This document shows, piece by piece, positions 52,765 through 60,564 of a stretch of 64,000 bases of DNA. The stretch's first letter is position 1. Every line of letters starts with the position of its first letter. The stretch covers positions 1,674,001 to 1,738,000 of the forward strand of contig NZ_CP017812.1 of the NCBI RefSeq assembly GCF_001856685.1, read 5' to 3'. Under the pieces are notes generated by a model that saw nothing but the letters and a program-made list of their open reading frames with translations, made no database searches and was not told the DNA's origin. The translations under genes were made by a program, and so were the position numbers. The DNA comes from Boudabousia tangfeifanii. GTDB taxonomy: Bacteria > Actinomycetota > Actinomycetes > Actinomycetales > Actinomycetaceae.

Positions 52765-53097
52765 TTAGACTTTCCAATCGCGATCCAGAATCAGTAGCCG
52801 GTTGACGGTCTCCCACACCCGGGCGGCGGCATGCGTGTTATCAGCGAAAAACCCGCCGGTCGAGCCGTCCCTGGATTCGTAGAAGTGGGTGGCCAGCATG
52901 ATCACCGCACGGTATGTCGACTCCGACAACGGGTGATGCTCGTAGTGGCCTGGGGGCAGGTGCTGGTAGGAGGTGGCGTAATCCAATCCCGCCTGAATCA
53001 GTTCACCCAGCAACTCATCATCCTGGGAATGCTCAAGCACCAGATTGGCCTTGAGCGCCGACAGGAACTCGCCTTGGTTAAACATGCGTGACATGGC
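52765..53097 (-). CDS. Head-tail connector adaptor, gp6/gp15-like
   Basis: A helical protein of about 110 residues directly after the capsid gene in transcription order. FLSALKANLVLEHSQDDELLGELIQAGLDYATSYQ and STYRAVIMLATHFYESRDG match the pattern of DNA-packaging/head-tail connector proteins (Phage_gp6). The start at ATG 53097 is likelier than 53121; a further ATG lies three codons on. Confidence 0.8.
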   Translation of the reverse strand, partial: AMSRMFNQGEFLSALKANLVLEHSQDDELLGELIQAGLDYATSYQHLPPGHYEHHPLSESTYRAVIMLATHFYESRDGSTGGFFADNTHAAARVWETVNRLLILDRDWKV

Positions 53098-53132
53098 TTT
53101 ACGCCACCTCCCCTCCAACAACTGGCAGTGGG

Positions 53133-54350
53133 TTACTGCTTCTGAACAAGGACCTTGACGGCTTCAGGCAGAATCAACTTGCCATCCACGCGTTGGGTTG
53201 CCATGAAACCCACCTGCCCCGTCGTCGCAAACAACTCGTTCAAACGCTTGAAAGAGCGGCCCGCACGGTCGGCAATCCAGTAGTAGGACAGGTCACCGAA
53301 GGCCACAGTCTTCGCGCCCGCCTTGAGTTCGGGAACGAAGGAGCTGGTGTGGATGGGGCGGCCAAGGATCATGTCCGGCGCGCTTGCTGTGAGGGCGGGC
53401 TGCCACAGGTACTGGCCCTGATTGTCCTTCAGCTTCCGGATGGCTTTGACTGTGGAGTCGTTGGTCAGCCACACGGCGTTCTTCCGATACGGGGCACGCA
53501 GCGCATAGAACAAGTCAATGAGTTCGTCTGCGGTGATCGCGGTCTGGCCGGCAGCCTTGAGGCCTTCTTCTGCTCCGCCGGTCTTGTGGAAGATACCGGT
53601 GGGCTTATTAGACCCATCCCCAACAAGGAACGCTTCTTCCTCAGCAGCACCGATACGACGGCCGAACTCGTTTGCCAGGTAAGCCTCGATGTTGAACGCA
53701 GAGTCAGCCAGGAGTTCTTCACTGACCTTGATGAAGGTGGAGAGTTTATAAGCCCCCAAGGTGACCTGTTTGAACGCTTCGTCAGATTCTTGGACTGCTG
53801 CGCCTTCGTCGAGCCAGTCGGCCTTACCGTGGGTGGCAACCACCGGGATCTTACGATCACCACTGGTGGTGGTAATCCGCTTAGCCAACCCACGGATGAT
53901 GTTTTCTTCCTGAAGGGCTTCTACGAGGGTGCGTTCGAACTCGTCCGGCACCAAGTAGCCGCCTTCAGTGTCCGCGCCTTCTTTGAGGGCGTTGCGCACT
54001 TCGAAGGGGTTGGTGGCCATGCGCATGGCGTTCCAAAAGTTCTCGCGGTATTCATCCGTAGCCCGGAACGGCACATGCTTATGTCCCTCAGGAGCCACGG
54101 ACCCAGGGGTCATCGCCAAAGGCGCGGCCACCGGCTTAGACAACTGGGTGTCAAGTTCAGCGGCGCGTTCTGCTCGGGCGATCTCGCGGCCGAGGGCTTC
54201 GATTTCGGCTTCCATACGACCATAGGTTTCATCGTCCTCAGCGGTCAGGATGCCGTTGTTCGTGGCCTGGCGCTCGGTGAGGAAGGCCTTGGCTTTCTCC
54301 CAGGTGCTTGCGCGCCGGGTTCGCAGGTCGTTAATCATTGTTGTAGTCAT
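53133..54350 (-). CDS. Major capsid protein, HK97 family
   Basis: A 405-residue capsid protein. The first ~100 residues form a coiled-coil scaffold (delta) domain that the adjacent protease should remove. The HK97 fold follows with GGYLVPDEFERTLVEALQEENIIRGLAK, AFKQVTLGAYKLSTFIKVSEELLADS, EEEAFLVGDGSNKPTGIF and GRPIHTSSFVPE. Order and length are standard for the HK97-like major capsid protein. Confidence 0.95.
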   Translation of the reverse strand: MTTTMINDLRTRRASTWEKAKAFLTERQATNNGILTAEDDETYGRMEAEIEALGREIARAERAAELDTQLSKPVAAPLAMTPGSVAPEGHKHVPFRATDEYRENFWNAMRMATNPFEVRNALKEGADTEGGYLVPDEFERTLVEALQEENIIRGLAKRITTTSGDRKIPVVATHGKADWLDEGAAVQESDEAFKQVTLGAYKLSTFIKVSEELLADSAFNIEAYLANEFGRRIGAAEEEAFLVGDGSNKPTGIFHKTGGAEEGLKAAGQTAITADELIDLFYALRAPYRKNAVWLTNDSTVKAIRKLKDNQGQYLWQPALTASAPDMILGRPIHTSSFVPELKAGAKTVAFGDLSYYWIADRAGRSFKRLNELFATTGQVGFMATQRVDGKLILPEAVKVLVQKQ

Positions 54351-54407
54351 GGTGTGTGTCCTTTCAAAACACGAAGGTGGGTATGAGAAAAGCCCCGGCC
54401 AAGGCGG

Positions 54408-55211
54408 CTAGGGCTTCAAGGAATCGAGGGCGGTCAGGAGATTTGAGACCTGCCTGCCAGAGGGCGGCGGATCAGGAGTAACAGGCCCTGCTACCAGTGG
54501 GAGTGGTTCTTGACCACCAGTACGGTCTGCGTTGATGGCATCCAACAGCGAGTTCGTGACGGCACGGCGAGAGAACACCATCGCCGCCAAGGGCTTGTCG
54601 GGCTGGGCGGTTGGGAAAGGGCTGCCAGGGCTGATCAGTCCGTCTGCGAAACCCAGCTCGATGGCCTTGTTCGCGTCCATCCAAGTCTCCGCATTCATCA
54701 ACTCACTAAGCTCCACGCGGCTCAAGTGGCTGCGCAGTTCGTAGGCGTTGAGGATGGATTCTTTGACTTCAGCCAGCATGTTGATAGCGCGGAGCATTTC
54801 CTCGCTGTCGCCGATGGCGGCGGTCATGGGGTTGTGAATCATCATCATCGCCACCGGACTCATCAACACCTCGCTACCCGCCATGGCAATCACACTGGCG
54901 GCGCTGGCTGCGAGGCCGTCAATTTTGACGGTGACGTGCCCTGGGTAGTCCATGAGCATCGAATAAATCTCGGCAGCCGCAATCACATCCCCACCAGGGC
55001 TGTTAATCCACACAACAATGTCGCCATTCCCGCTCATGAGTTCATCGCGGAAAGCGGCCGGTGTGGCCTCGTCTCCGAACCAAGACTCAGGCGCGATCGG
55101 CCCGCGCAGCTCCAGTACGCGTTTGCCATCTGGTGCGGTGGTGTAGTCCCAAAATCGCCTGGCATTATTCAGGGTTTTCGGTGTGGGGTCGGCTCTCATT
55201 GTCGCCGTCAT
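54408..55211 (-). CDS. ClpP-like head maturation protease
   Basis: A 267-residue prohead protease of the ClpP-like class. SPGGDVIAAAEIYSML, the nucleophile region GLAASAASVIAMAGS, the His in MMIHNPMT and the Asp-containing ETWMDANKAIELGFADG match this class. It cleaves the capsid scaffold domain during maturation. ATG 55211 follows GGAGG; the frame continues upstream into portal sequence without a site. The gene overlaps the portal 3' end by 47 bp. Confidence 0.93.
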   Translation of the reverse strand: MTATMRADPTPKTLNNARRFWDYTTAPDGKRVLELRGPIAPESWFGDEATPAAFRDELMSGNGDIVVWINSPGGDVIAAAEIYSMLMDYPGHVTVKIDGLAASAASVIAMAGSEVLMSPVAMMMIHNPMTAAIGDSEEMLRAINMLAEVKESILNAYELRSHLSRVELSELMNAETWMDANKAIELGFADGLISPGSPFPTAQPDKPLAAMVFSRRAVTNSLLDAINADRTGGQEPLPLVAGPVTPDPPPSGRQVSNLLTALDSLKP

Positions 55212-56502
55212 CTGTATCCTCCTTAGGGGCGATCTCTGTTTCTTCCATCGGTTCTCTGGACTGTTGGGTTTGGCGGTGGGTGTAGTAGCTACCCGCTTGG
55301 TTGAGTGGGAGCATGTTGCCGTTGACCAGGTAGAGGTCCCCACCTTGGTCTTCGGGGATGAGGTCGAGGTTTTCGAGTTGGCGGATGTCGTTGGCGCTCA
55401 TCCACCCGTTCTGCCGAGCAACCGCATACCCCTGCATCCGGCTCGCGTAATCCCCACGCAACAGGCCCTCAAGATTGAAGGCGATGGAGTACTTCTCCCG
55501 GTCAGCCCCGGTGAGGAGTGTTTTAGTGAGGGCTTGTTCCCACCTGATCACCCACGGGTCGAGCGTGTATTTCACGAACTCAAGGGACTGCTGCTCAATG
55601 TTGCTGAAACTCGATTTTTCGAGGTCTCCGACCATGTGGGGTGGGATGCGGAAGATACGGGCGATTTCGTTGATCTGGAACTTGCGGGTCTCTAAGAACT
55701 GCGCCTGCTCGGGGCTAATCCCAATCGGCGTGTACTTCATCCCCTCCTCGAGCACCGCGATCTTGCCCGCATTCTCGCTCCCGCCGAAGGTGGACTGCCA
55801 CGACTCGCGCACCCTTGCTGGGTCACGAATCGTGCCCGGATGCTCAAGCACCCCACCAGGCGCGGCCCCGTTGGCAAAGAACCTCGCCCCGTATTCCTCG
55901 CAGGCCAGTCCCATGCCAATCGCGTTCCTAGCCATCTGAATAGGCGAATACCCAACCAGCCCATCAAATCCGAGCCCGGGAATGTGGAGGACATCGGCTG
56001 GGGATAAAACAACCACCGGCGGTTTACCGGCGGTCTGAGGACGATACGTGTACCTGAGCAGCCCGGTGTCGGGGTCACGGTCAACCACCATCTGGGATGG
56101 CAGCAACGGGTAAAGACCGATGACCTCACCCCGGCCGTTGCGGATGACCTGGGCGTAAGCATTACCCCACAGCAGCAGATGGGTCATGAGGGTCTCGCGA
56201 AACACAAACGACGTCATCTCAGCATTCGGCTCATCATGCAACACCCGATACAAAGGATGGCCGACTGCTCTCTCAGAGCCACCAGTGCTGCCTTCACGTT
56301 CTTGATAGAGGTGCAGTGGCAAGGACGCGACGGCTTCGGCCAGGATTCGCACGCATGCGTAGACGGCGGTCATCTGCATCGCAGACCGCTCCGTTACCGA
56401 CTTACCGCTACTAGTTGGAGATGCGAAGAACTCAGTATTGGTCAACGACCAGCTATTGGTCGGCTCCGGTAGTTTGAAGCCGAGCCAAGATAGGAAGCCC
56501 AT
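55165..56502 (-). CDS. Phage portal protein
   Basis: A 445-residue portal protein of the HK97/PBSX-type family, forming the ring through which DNA is packed. Visible are SAMQMTAVYACVRILAEAVASLPLHLYQ, MTHLLLWGNAYAQVIRNGRGEVIGLYPL, GFDGLVGYSPIQMARNAIG and RIPPHMVGDLEKSSFSNIEQQSLEFV, all typical. A Pro/Glu/Asp-rich tail follows. GAAAGGA precedes the ATG. It normally lies next to the terminase gene; here 4 kb of cargo separates them. Confidence 0.95.
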   Translation of the reverse strand: MGFLSWLGFKLPEPTNSWSLTNTEFFASPTSSGKSVTERSAMQMTAVYACVRILAEAVASLPLHLYQEREGSTGGSERAVGHPLYRVLHDEPNAEMTSFVFRETLMTHLLLWGNAYAQVIRNGRGEVIGLYPLLPSQMVVDRDPDTGLLRYTYRPQTAGKPPVVVLSPADVLHIPGLGFDGLVGYSPIQMARNAIGMGLACEEYGARFFANGAAPGGVLEHPGTIRDPARVRESWQSTFGGSENAGKIAVLEEGMKYTPIGISPEQAQFLETRKFQINEIARIFRIPPHMVGDLEKSSFSNIEQQSLEFVKYTLDPWVIRWEQALTKTLLTGADREKYSIAFNLEGLLRGDYASRMQGYAVARQNGWMSANDIRQLENLDLIPEDQGGDLYLVNGNMLPLNQAGSYYTHRQTQQSREPMEETEIAPKEDTDDGDNESRPHTENPE

Positions 56503-56558
56503 GCGTTTATTCCTTTCAGGGAGGACAATGGAAAAAGGAAGCAGCGTGTTTTAGTGCG

Positions 56559-57046
56559 GTGGTGAGTCTGGTGTGGTGGCTAGTAGGAGCCGTACTTGTG
56601 TTGTTCCTTTGGCATGAGGTCGAGGAATACCGAGTTTTGCTGCCATGGATACACCGCAACCGTGAACACCTGCCCGCACTGATGCCGAATCTGAGGCCCC
56701 AAACGGTAGCGTTCACACTGATCGCCCTTGAAGAGTTGACGCTATTGAGCGTGATCGCACTGCTTTTGCCGCCGGTGTGGTTCACGGCCGCCACGATTGC
56801 TACGGATTTTGCCTCGCCGTTCATTGCATCCAGATTCTGGTGACCTACCATCGTGGCTGTTTCCTGCCTCTGTGGTCTGCCCCCATCCAGTTACCGATCG
56901 TGGCACTACTGATATGGGGCATGTCCCATCACCACAGCAGCGGTCTGCTTACCGCCACCCTCATCATGATCGACGCCATGGTACTGAACCTGGTGCTCAT
57001 GCATGCTCTGACCGCCTACAACAGCAGTAGGCTCCGCTGGTCGTAG
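56559..57046 (+). pseudogene. Frameshifted HXXEE-type membrane protein gene
   Basis: The plus strand encodes a membrane protein in two frames. The first (56559-56843) has FLWHEVEEYRVLLPW, an H-x-x-E-E motif, and TFTLIALEELTLL-like helices. The second, which must be entered around 56,800-56,840, continues with AVHCIQILVTYHRGCFLPLWSAP and two more helices to a stop at 57046. HXXEE proteins have just this order: HxxEE, a second E-E, then a His-x-x-Gln/Arg-Tyr/Pro-Gly stretch. A one-base indel would restore the frame. The gene is a passenger, opposite to the late genes, and its end overlaps the duplicated terminase tail. Confidence 0.6.
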
Positions 57047-57171
57047 ACTGACTCGCTAGTGGGGCCTGTTTCGCATCTGATAGCCCGGTCTAGGTCCATG
57101 ATGGTGGCGACGACACCGTCAATCTTCTCGGTGGATTTTTCTTTGTCGGATTTGATGTTCCCAGTTGGGCT
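57016..57171 (-). pseudogene. Duplicate of the 3' end of the terminase gene
   Basis: These 156 bp align without gaps to 60565-60720, the end of the large terminase gene (constant offset 3549). Both copies are in frame to a TAG stop. The copy here reads GNIKSDKEKSTEKIDGVV, then TIMDLDRAIRC, ending QRSLLLL; the intact gene has GNIKPDKEKSTEKIDGVV and ends KRGLLII. By eye about 39 of 49 residues agree. Similarity stops sharply at 57171, beyond which no terminase sequence follows and an in-frame TGA occurs. The two copies bracket cargo cassette 2. Confidence 0.85.
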
Positions 57172-57267
57172 TCAGTGCATACATAAATATTTCAACAGAT
57201 ATTATTGCTATAAGGGTAGTTATTTCATTAGCAGTGTTCAGTGGAAGTATTAGAAGATCTACTCCTA

Positions 57268-57939
57268 TTAGACGCTGGTCAAGATGGGTTTAATGCCGCG
57301 GAAAGTATACACATATGTGAATACGCAAACAGTCCACAAACTGACCGAAAAAATACCTCCATACATAAAGGTTGATTCGAAATAATGTAGCGCGCCACTT
57401 GGCATCCAATACAACATACCGCTCGACTGTCCCAGCCAATAAAGTACCACCCACACCGGCAAACTTAGCCGCCCGTATTTGTGCCCAATTAGGGCTATGG
57501 TAAGCATCGTCAAGCTTAGGATAATAATCCCTTGTAGGCCGCTAAACATCTGAAACCCGACGCCATGTGAGAAGAATTCTTTATCAAATACCAGCTGACT
57601 AGGACGGAATTTAAATCTGGGAGCACTCCAGATACTCCACATCACCCCGAGCGGAGATACCAACAAAATCAGAACAGAAATAAACAAAATTTCGGTGAAA
57701 GCTCGCAGTCGCATTGGGCGAGGGCTATTCAACTCCACCCAGGGCATTCGCGGCAAAAAACAAAGCAAAGCTACCCATGTGAACACCAATACTGCGATGG
57801 TAGACGGCTTCACGGCAACAACAAAACCTGATGAGGGCAGATAAAATATAATCCCTACTTGGTGCGCCACGTAAACAGCTAATACCCATGCGCATACACT
57901 AACAATCACCGGATAGAGAAAGCCAGGTCTTGGTTTCAT
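57268..57939 (-). CDS. Membrane protein of cargo cassette 2
   Basis: A 223-residue protein with six hydrophobic segments and no soluble domain. It is the last gene of the run beginning at 60462 and lies 12 bp after the larger permease. The family is not recognised. The likeliest role is the second membrane subunit of the ABC transporter formed with the ATPase at 59304-60047. Confidence 0.65.
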   Translation of the reverse strand: MKPRPGFLYPVIVSVCAWVLAVYVAHQVGIIFYLPSSGFVVAVKPSTIAVLVFTWVALLCFLPRMPWVELNSPRPMRLRAFTEILFISVLILLVSPLGVMWSIWSAPRFKFRPSQLVFDKEFFSHGVGFQMFSGLQGIIILSLTMLTIALIGHKYGRLSLPVWVVLYWLGQSSGMLYWMPSGALHYFESTFMYGGIFSVSLWTVCVFTYVYTFRGIKPILTSV

Positions 57940-57951
57940 CTACTCAATCCC

Positions 57952-59286
57952 TTACCTGAAATTTTCCTTACTTAACTTGCAGGTGGCGATGGAGTCTCGA
58001 TGCTTAAGTAACCATTGCTGATATTCGGCTGTGGACAATTTAGTCAGGAAGGCCAGTTGTGGGCTTTCATCAGCCGAAATTGTGTGTTCGTTTTCCTGCC
58101 CAGTTTCCTCGTTGACACCATAAACGAGATCCATTGGCAGCTTCGCACGCAACAGCAGGGAATTTCGCAAATCGTCATAAAACTGAGCTTGATTTGAGCA
58201 AGCGCTGGCATGCCCGCTACTTGCGAAAATGTTGTAGGCAATATTGCTAAAAGTCACCTGCTCCCATTCTTGGCGAGTTTTGAAGTTACCAGGATTTTGC
58301 AGAGTAAGCGGGCCAATAATCGCACCTTCAGCAAAACCGATTGGGGTTTTAGGGTCAACCCAAGCGTTGGGTAACTGTGCAAATAATTGCTGGAAATGCT
58401 CCTTCAAACTAGGTATTAGTGTTGCTTGGGCAATAGGCAAGCACAAACGATACTCGCCTATTACCTCACACTTTTGACGATCGTCCTCGTACTTGGTTAC
58501 TACCGGAGACATCAAAATGCTGGACGCAAACACAAGCGCAGGCGCCAGAAGATATACTAAACCGACAATGGCAAAGCTCCTCCGCCCCGTAAGCGCATAG
58601 GAATTGAAACGCATCAGCGCATACACCCCGCAAACACTTAGCAGAACGAAGTAAACCAAACGAATCAGCTCAGTGGACATCACAAAATCAGTGGGGTAAC
58701 TCACTAGGCTAGTACCCCACATAAACGCTAGCGAGAGGCTCGACTTACCGGTTCCTGCCAATAAATATACGTTCATAATAACCGGCACAAAAACCACTAA
58801 CGCAGACAAAAGTGGGGTAAGCACGAGCTTCCATTTAGGCGGCAACAGGTTAGCTAAAACCATCGCCAATGTTGCCGCAGCAAACAACGAGATTATCAAA
58901 ACAAGAAAAGCTATCAAGTCTATGAGCCTAAACCTCACTGCTGCGCTGCGTACTAACATATAGCCCCAGCCGAGTATAGGTCCAACTACTGCTGCGCCCC
59001 ATATCGTAAATGCAAAAGGAAGGATTCGACGGGTAGGCGAGAGCACTGTGAGCGGCCCAATCACCACTGACTTTTTACCTTGCGGGTCAAAAAATATGGC
59101 AGCTGCCAACCCGATAATCACCACAGGTACGATTAGCTGCTCTTGCAGCTGAGGAATTACCACTCGTAAATCTGGGTTCGGCCAGGTGGGAATGAGTGCC
59201 ACCGATTGCACCAGACACACCAGAGCTAAAAAGGCAGTCAGACCCAATAGCCACCAGGTTTTTATAGGGAAAATCAGTCCACGCAT
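57952..59286 (-). CDS. ABC-2-like permease of cargo cassette 2 with large extracytoplasmic domain
   Basis: A 444-residue membrane protein with about seven hydrophobic segments in the first 270 residues. A C-terminal soluble domain of about 170 residues follows the last helix, with Cys in KCEVIGEYRLCLP, GHASACSNQ and SIATCKLS that could form two disulfides outside the cell. It lies 17 bp after the ATPase gene. No family is recognised, but an ATPase of the BcrA type directly before it makes a transporter role likely. The extracellular Cys-rich domain could bind the small secreted protein encoded first in the cassette. Confidence 0.7.
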   Translation of the reverse strand: MRGLIFPIKTWWLLGLTAFLALVCLVQSVALIPTWPNPDLRVVIPQLQEQLIVPVVIIGLAAAIFFDPQGKKSVVIGPLTVLSPTRRILPFAFTIWGAAVVGPILGWGYMLVRSAAVRFRLIDLIAFLVLIISLFAAATLAMVLANLLPPKWKLVLTPLLSALVVFVPVIMNVYLLAGTGKSSLSLAFMWGTSLVSYPTDFVMSTELIRLVYFVLLSVCGVYALMRFNSYALTGRRSFAIVGLVYLLAPALVFASSILMSPVVTKYEDDRQKCEVIGEYRLCLPIAQATLIPSLKEHFQQLFAQLPNAWVDPKTPIGFAEGAIIGPLTLQNPGNFKTRQEWEQVTFSNIAYNIFASSGHASACSNQAQFYDDLRNSLLLRAKLPMDLVYGVNEETGQENEHTISADESPQLAFLTKLSTAEYQQWLLKHRDSIATCKLSKENFR

Positions 59287-59303
59287 CAGCCTTAGCCTTT
59301 CCC

Positions 59304-60047
59304 CTACTGCCTATTCGGAATACGCGCCAAAGCCGCCTGATACCCACATTCGAGGATGTTCAACCCTGGTGAAGGATTGCGCTCGCCCAAAGCATTAAGG
59401 TCATCCACTGTACCGTCAAAAGCAATCAGTCCTGAGTTCATCACCAACACACGGCTGGCCACTGCCGCTAAATCCTCTACTAAATGCGTAGAAATCAAAA
59501 TCACAGATTCACGCGACAATTCAAGCAGAAGGTTACGGATACCGGCCCGTTGTAGCGGATCTAAACCCACCGTCGGCTCGTCCAACAGAGCAACGCGAGG
59601 GCGATGCACCAGCGCACAGGCAATACCTAGGCGCTGGCGCATCCCACCCGAAAGTGAACGAGCTAACACGTTAGCTTTTCCACCCAAATGGGTAATCTCA
59701 AGAATCTCACTAATGGCTTTACCAGCTTCATTCCTATCGATACCATGCGCCCACGCTGCATAAATGAGGTTGCGCTCGACTGTAACAAAATCCATCACAT
59801 CGAAATGCTGTGGTAAATAGCCTAGCAGCCGTTTTTCTGAGCGATCCATTCGAGTTAGAGACTTACCGTTGATAAGGATTTCGCCTTTCTGCAAAGGTAA
59901 CATTCCCACCACAGATTTCATCAACGTTGATTTGCCCGCACCGTTAGGTCCCAAAAGCCCGTAAACCCCAGGCTCGGCGCGTAGCGAAACCCCTTTTAGT
60001 GCATGAAAATTGCGATAGGAAAAATGCAGATTGCGAATTTCAATCAT
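59304..60047 (-). CDS. BcrA/CcmA-type ABC ATPase of cargo cassette 2
   Basis: A 247-residue ATPase: Walker A GLLGPNGAGKSTLMK, Q-loop LGYLPQHFDVM, signature LSGGMRQRLGIACAL, Walker B VALLDEPTVGLDP and switch His in STHLVED. This branch (drug, bacteriocin or lantibiotic export and immunity) differs from the MacB-type ATPase of cassette 1, so the two cassettes are not duplicates. The gene follows the secreted-protein gene by 13 bp. Confidence 0.92.
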   Translation of the reverse strand: MIEIRNLHFSYRNFHALKGVSLRAEPGVYGLLGPNGAGKSTLMKSVVGMLPLQKGEILINGKSLTRMDRSEKRLLGYLPQHFDVMDFVTVERNLIYAAWAHGIDRNEAGKAISEILEITHLGGKANVLARSLSGGMRQRLGIACALVHRPRVALLDEPTVGLDPLQRAGIRNLLLELSRESVILISTHLVEDLAAVASRVLVMNSGLIAFDGTVDDLNALGERNPSPGLNILECGYQAALARIPNRQ

Positions 60048-60060
60048 GCGAAATCACGGC

Positions 60061-60462
60061 CTACAGTTGAATGTCAGGCGAATACTTCACTGCTCCAGTT
60101 GAAGACTCAACATAAGTGTACACATATGCGCCTTTACCAGCAGTTGAAGTTTTCGCAGAAACATCGAGTTGAATCGTATTTACTGGGCCCTTCTGATTAA
60201 CTGCCAAGCGAGTGTCTGGCCCCCAGTTGTTAGTCCACATGCTAACCCGGACCCAGTCCACCGTATTGATACACCCATGCCGTCCACCAATACCTTTTAC
60301 GTAACTACCTGAAATGGTAGGACGGTAACTGTAAAGTTCACAAGGCACATGCGCCCTGCTGCGCTCGGCAGCATTAGCTATTGAAATACCACCCACAGTA
60401 CCGATAGTCAACGCAGTAATCAATGCAAGTCCCGAGAACTTCCTAATTGCTGAATACTTCAT
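60061..60462 (-). CDS. Small secreted protein of cargo cassette 2 (candidate bacteriocin-like effector)
   Basis: A 133-residue precursor. The signal peptide (KYSAIRKFSGLALITALTI...ISIANA) is followed by a mature part of about 101 residues with two Cys (CELYSYRPTISGS and GGRHGCINTVDWV). The remainder is beta-rich with Thr, Ser, Val and Tyr. AAGGAGC precedes the ATG. It has its own strong promoter and heads a run with an ABC transporter. I do not recognise the family; it is not clearly a lactococcin 972 homologue. Size and arrangement parallel the secreted protein of cassette 1. Confidence 0.75.
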   Translation of the reverse strand: MKYSAIRKFSGLALITALTIGTVGGISIANAAERSRAHVPCELYSYRPTISGSYVKGIGGRHGCINTVDWVRVSMWTNNWGPDTRLAVNQKGPVNTIQLDVSAKTSTAGKGAYVYTYVESSTGAVKYSPDIQL

Positions 60463-60509
60463 TGTTAGCTCCTTTGCTATTCAAATTAATTGGAAGTATT
60501 TGCATTTTC

Positions 60510-60538
60510 ATTGTACTTTACATCATCTAATAAATCAA
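60510..60538 (-). promoter_or_regulatory. Promoter of cargo cassette 2
   Basis: On the minus strand TTGATT (60533-60538) and TACAAT (60510-60515) are exactly 17 bp apart in an AT-rich 100-bp gap. The start codon follows after about 40 bases. Confidence 0.7.
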
Positions 60539-60564
60539 TCATGATTAAATACTTTTCATGTTTT

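Noticed and set aside
53088..54386. A 432-codon plus-strand frame across the capsid gene
   Set aside because: It mirrors the capsid gene on the opposite strand, which has full HK97 motifs, and has no start signal.
60061..60462. Lactococcin 972-type bacteriocin identity for the secreted protein
   Set aside because: Size and context are suggestive, but the Gly-Gly-Trp and Tyr/His pattern of that family is not visible, so only a general secreted-effector call is kept.
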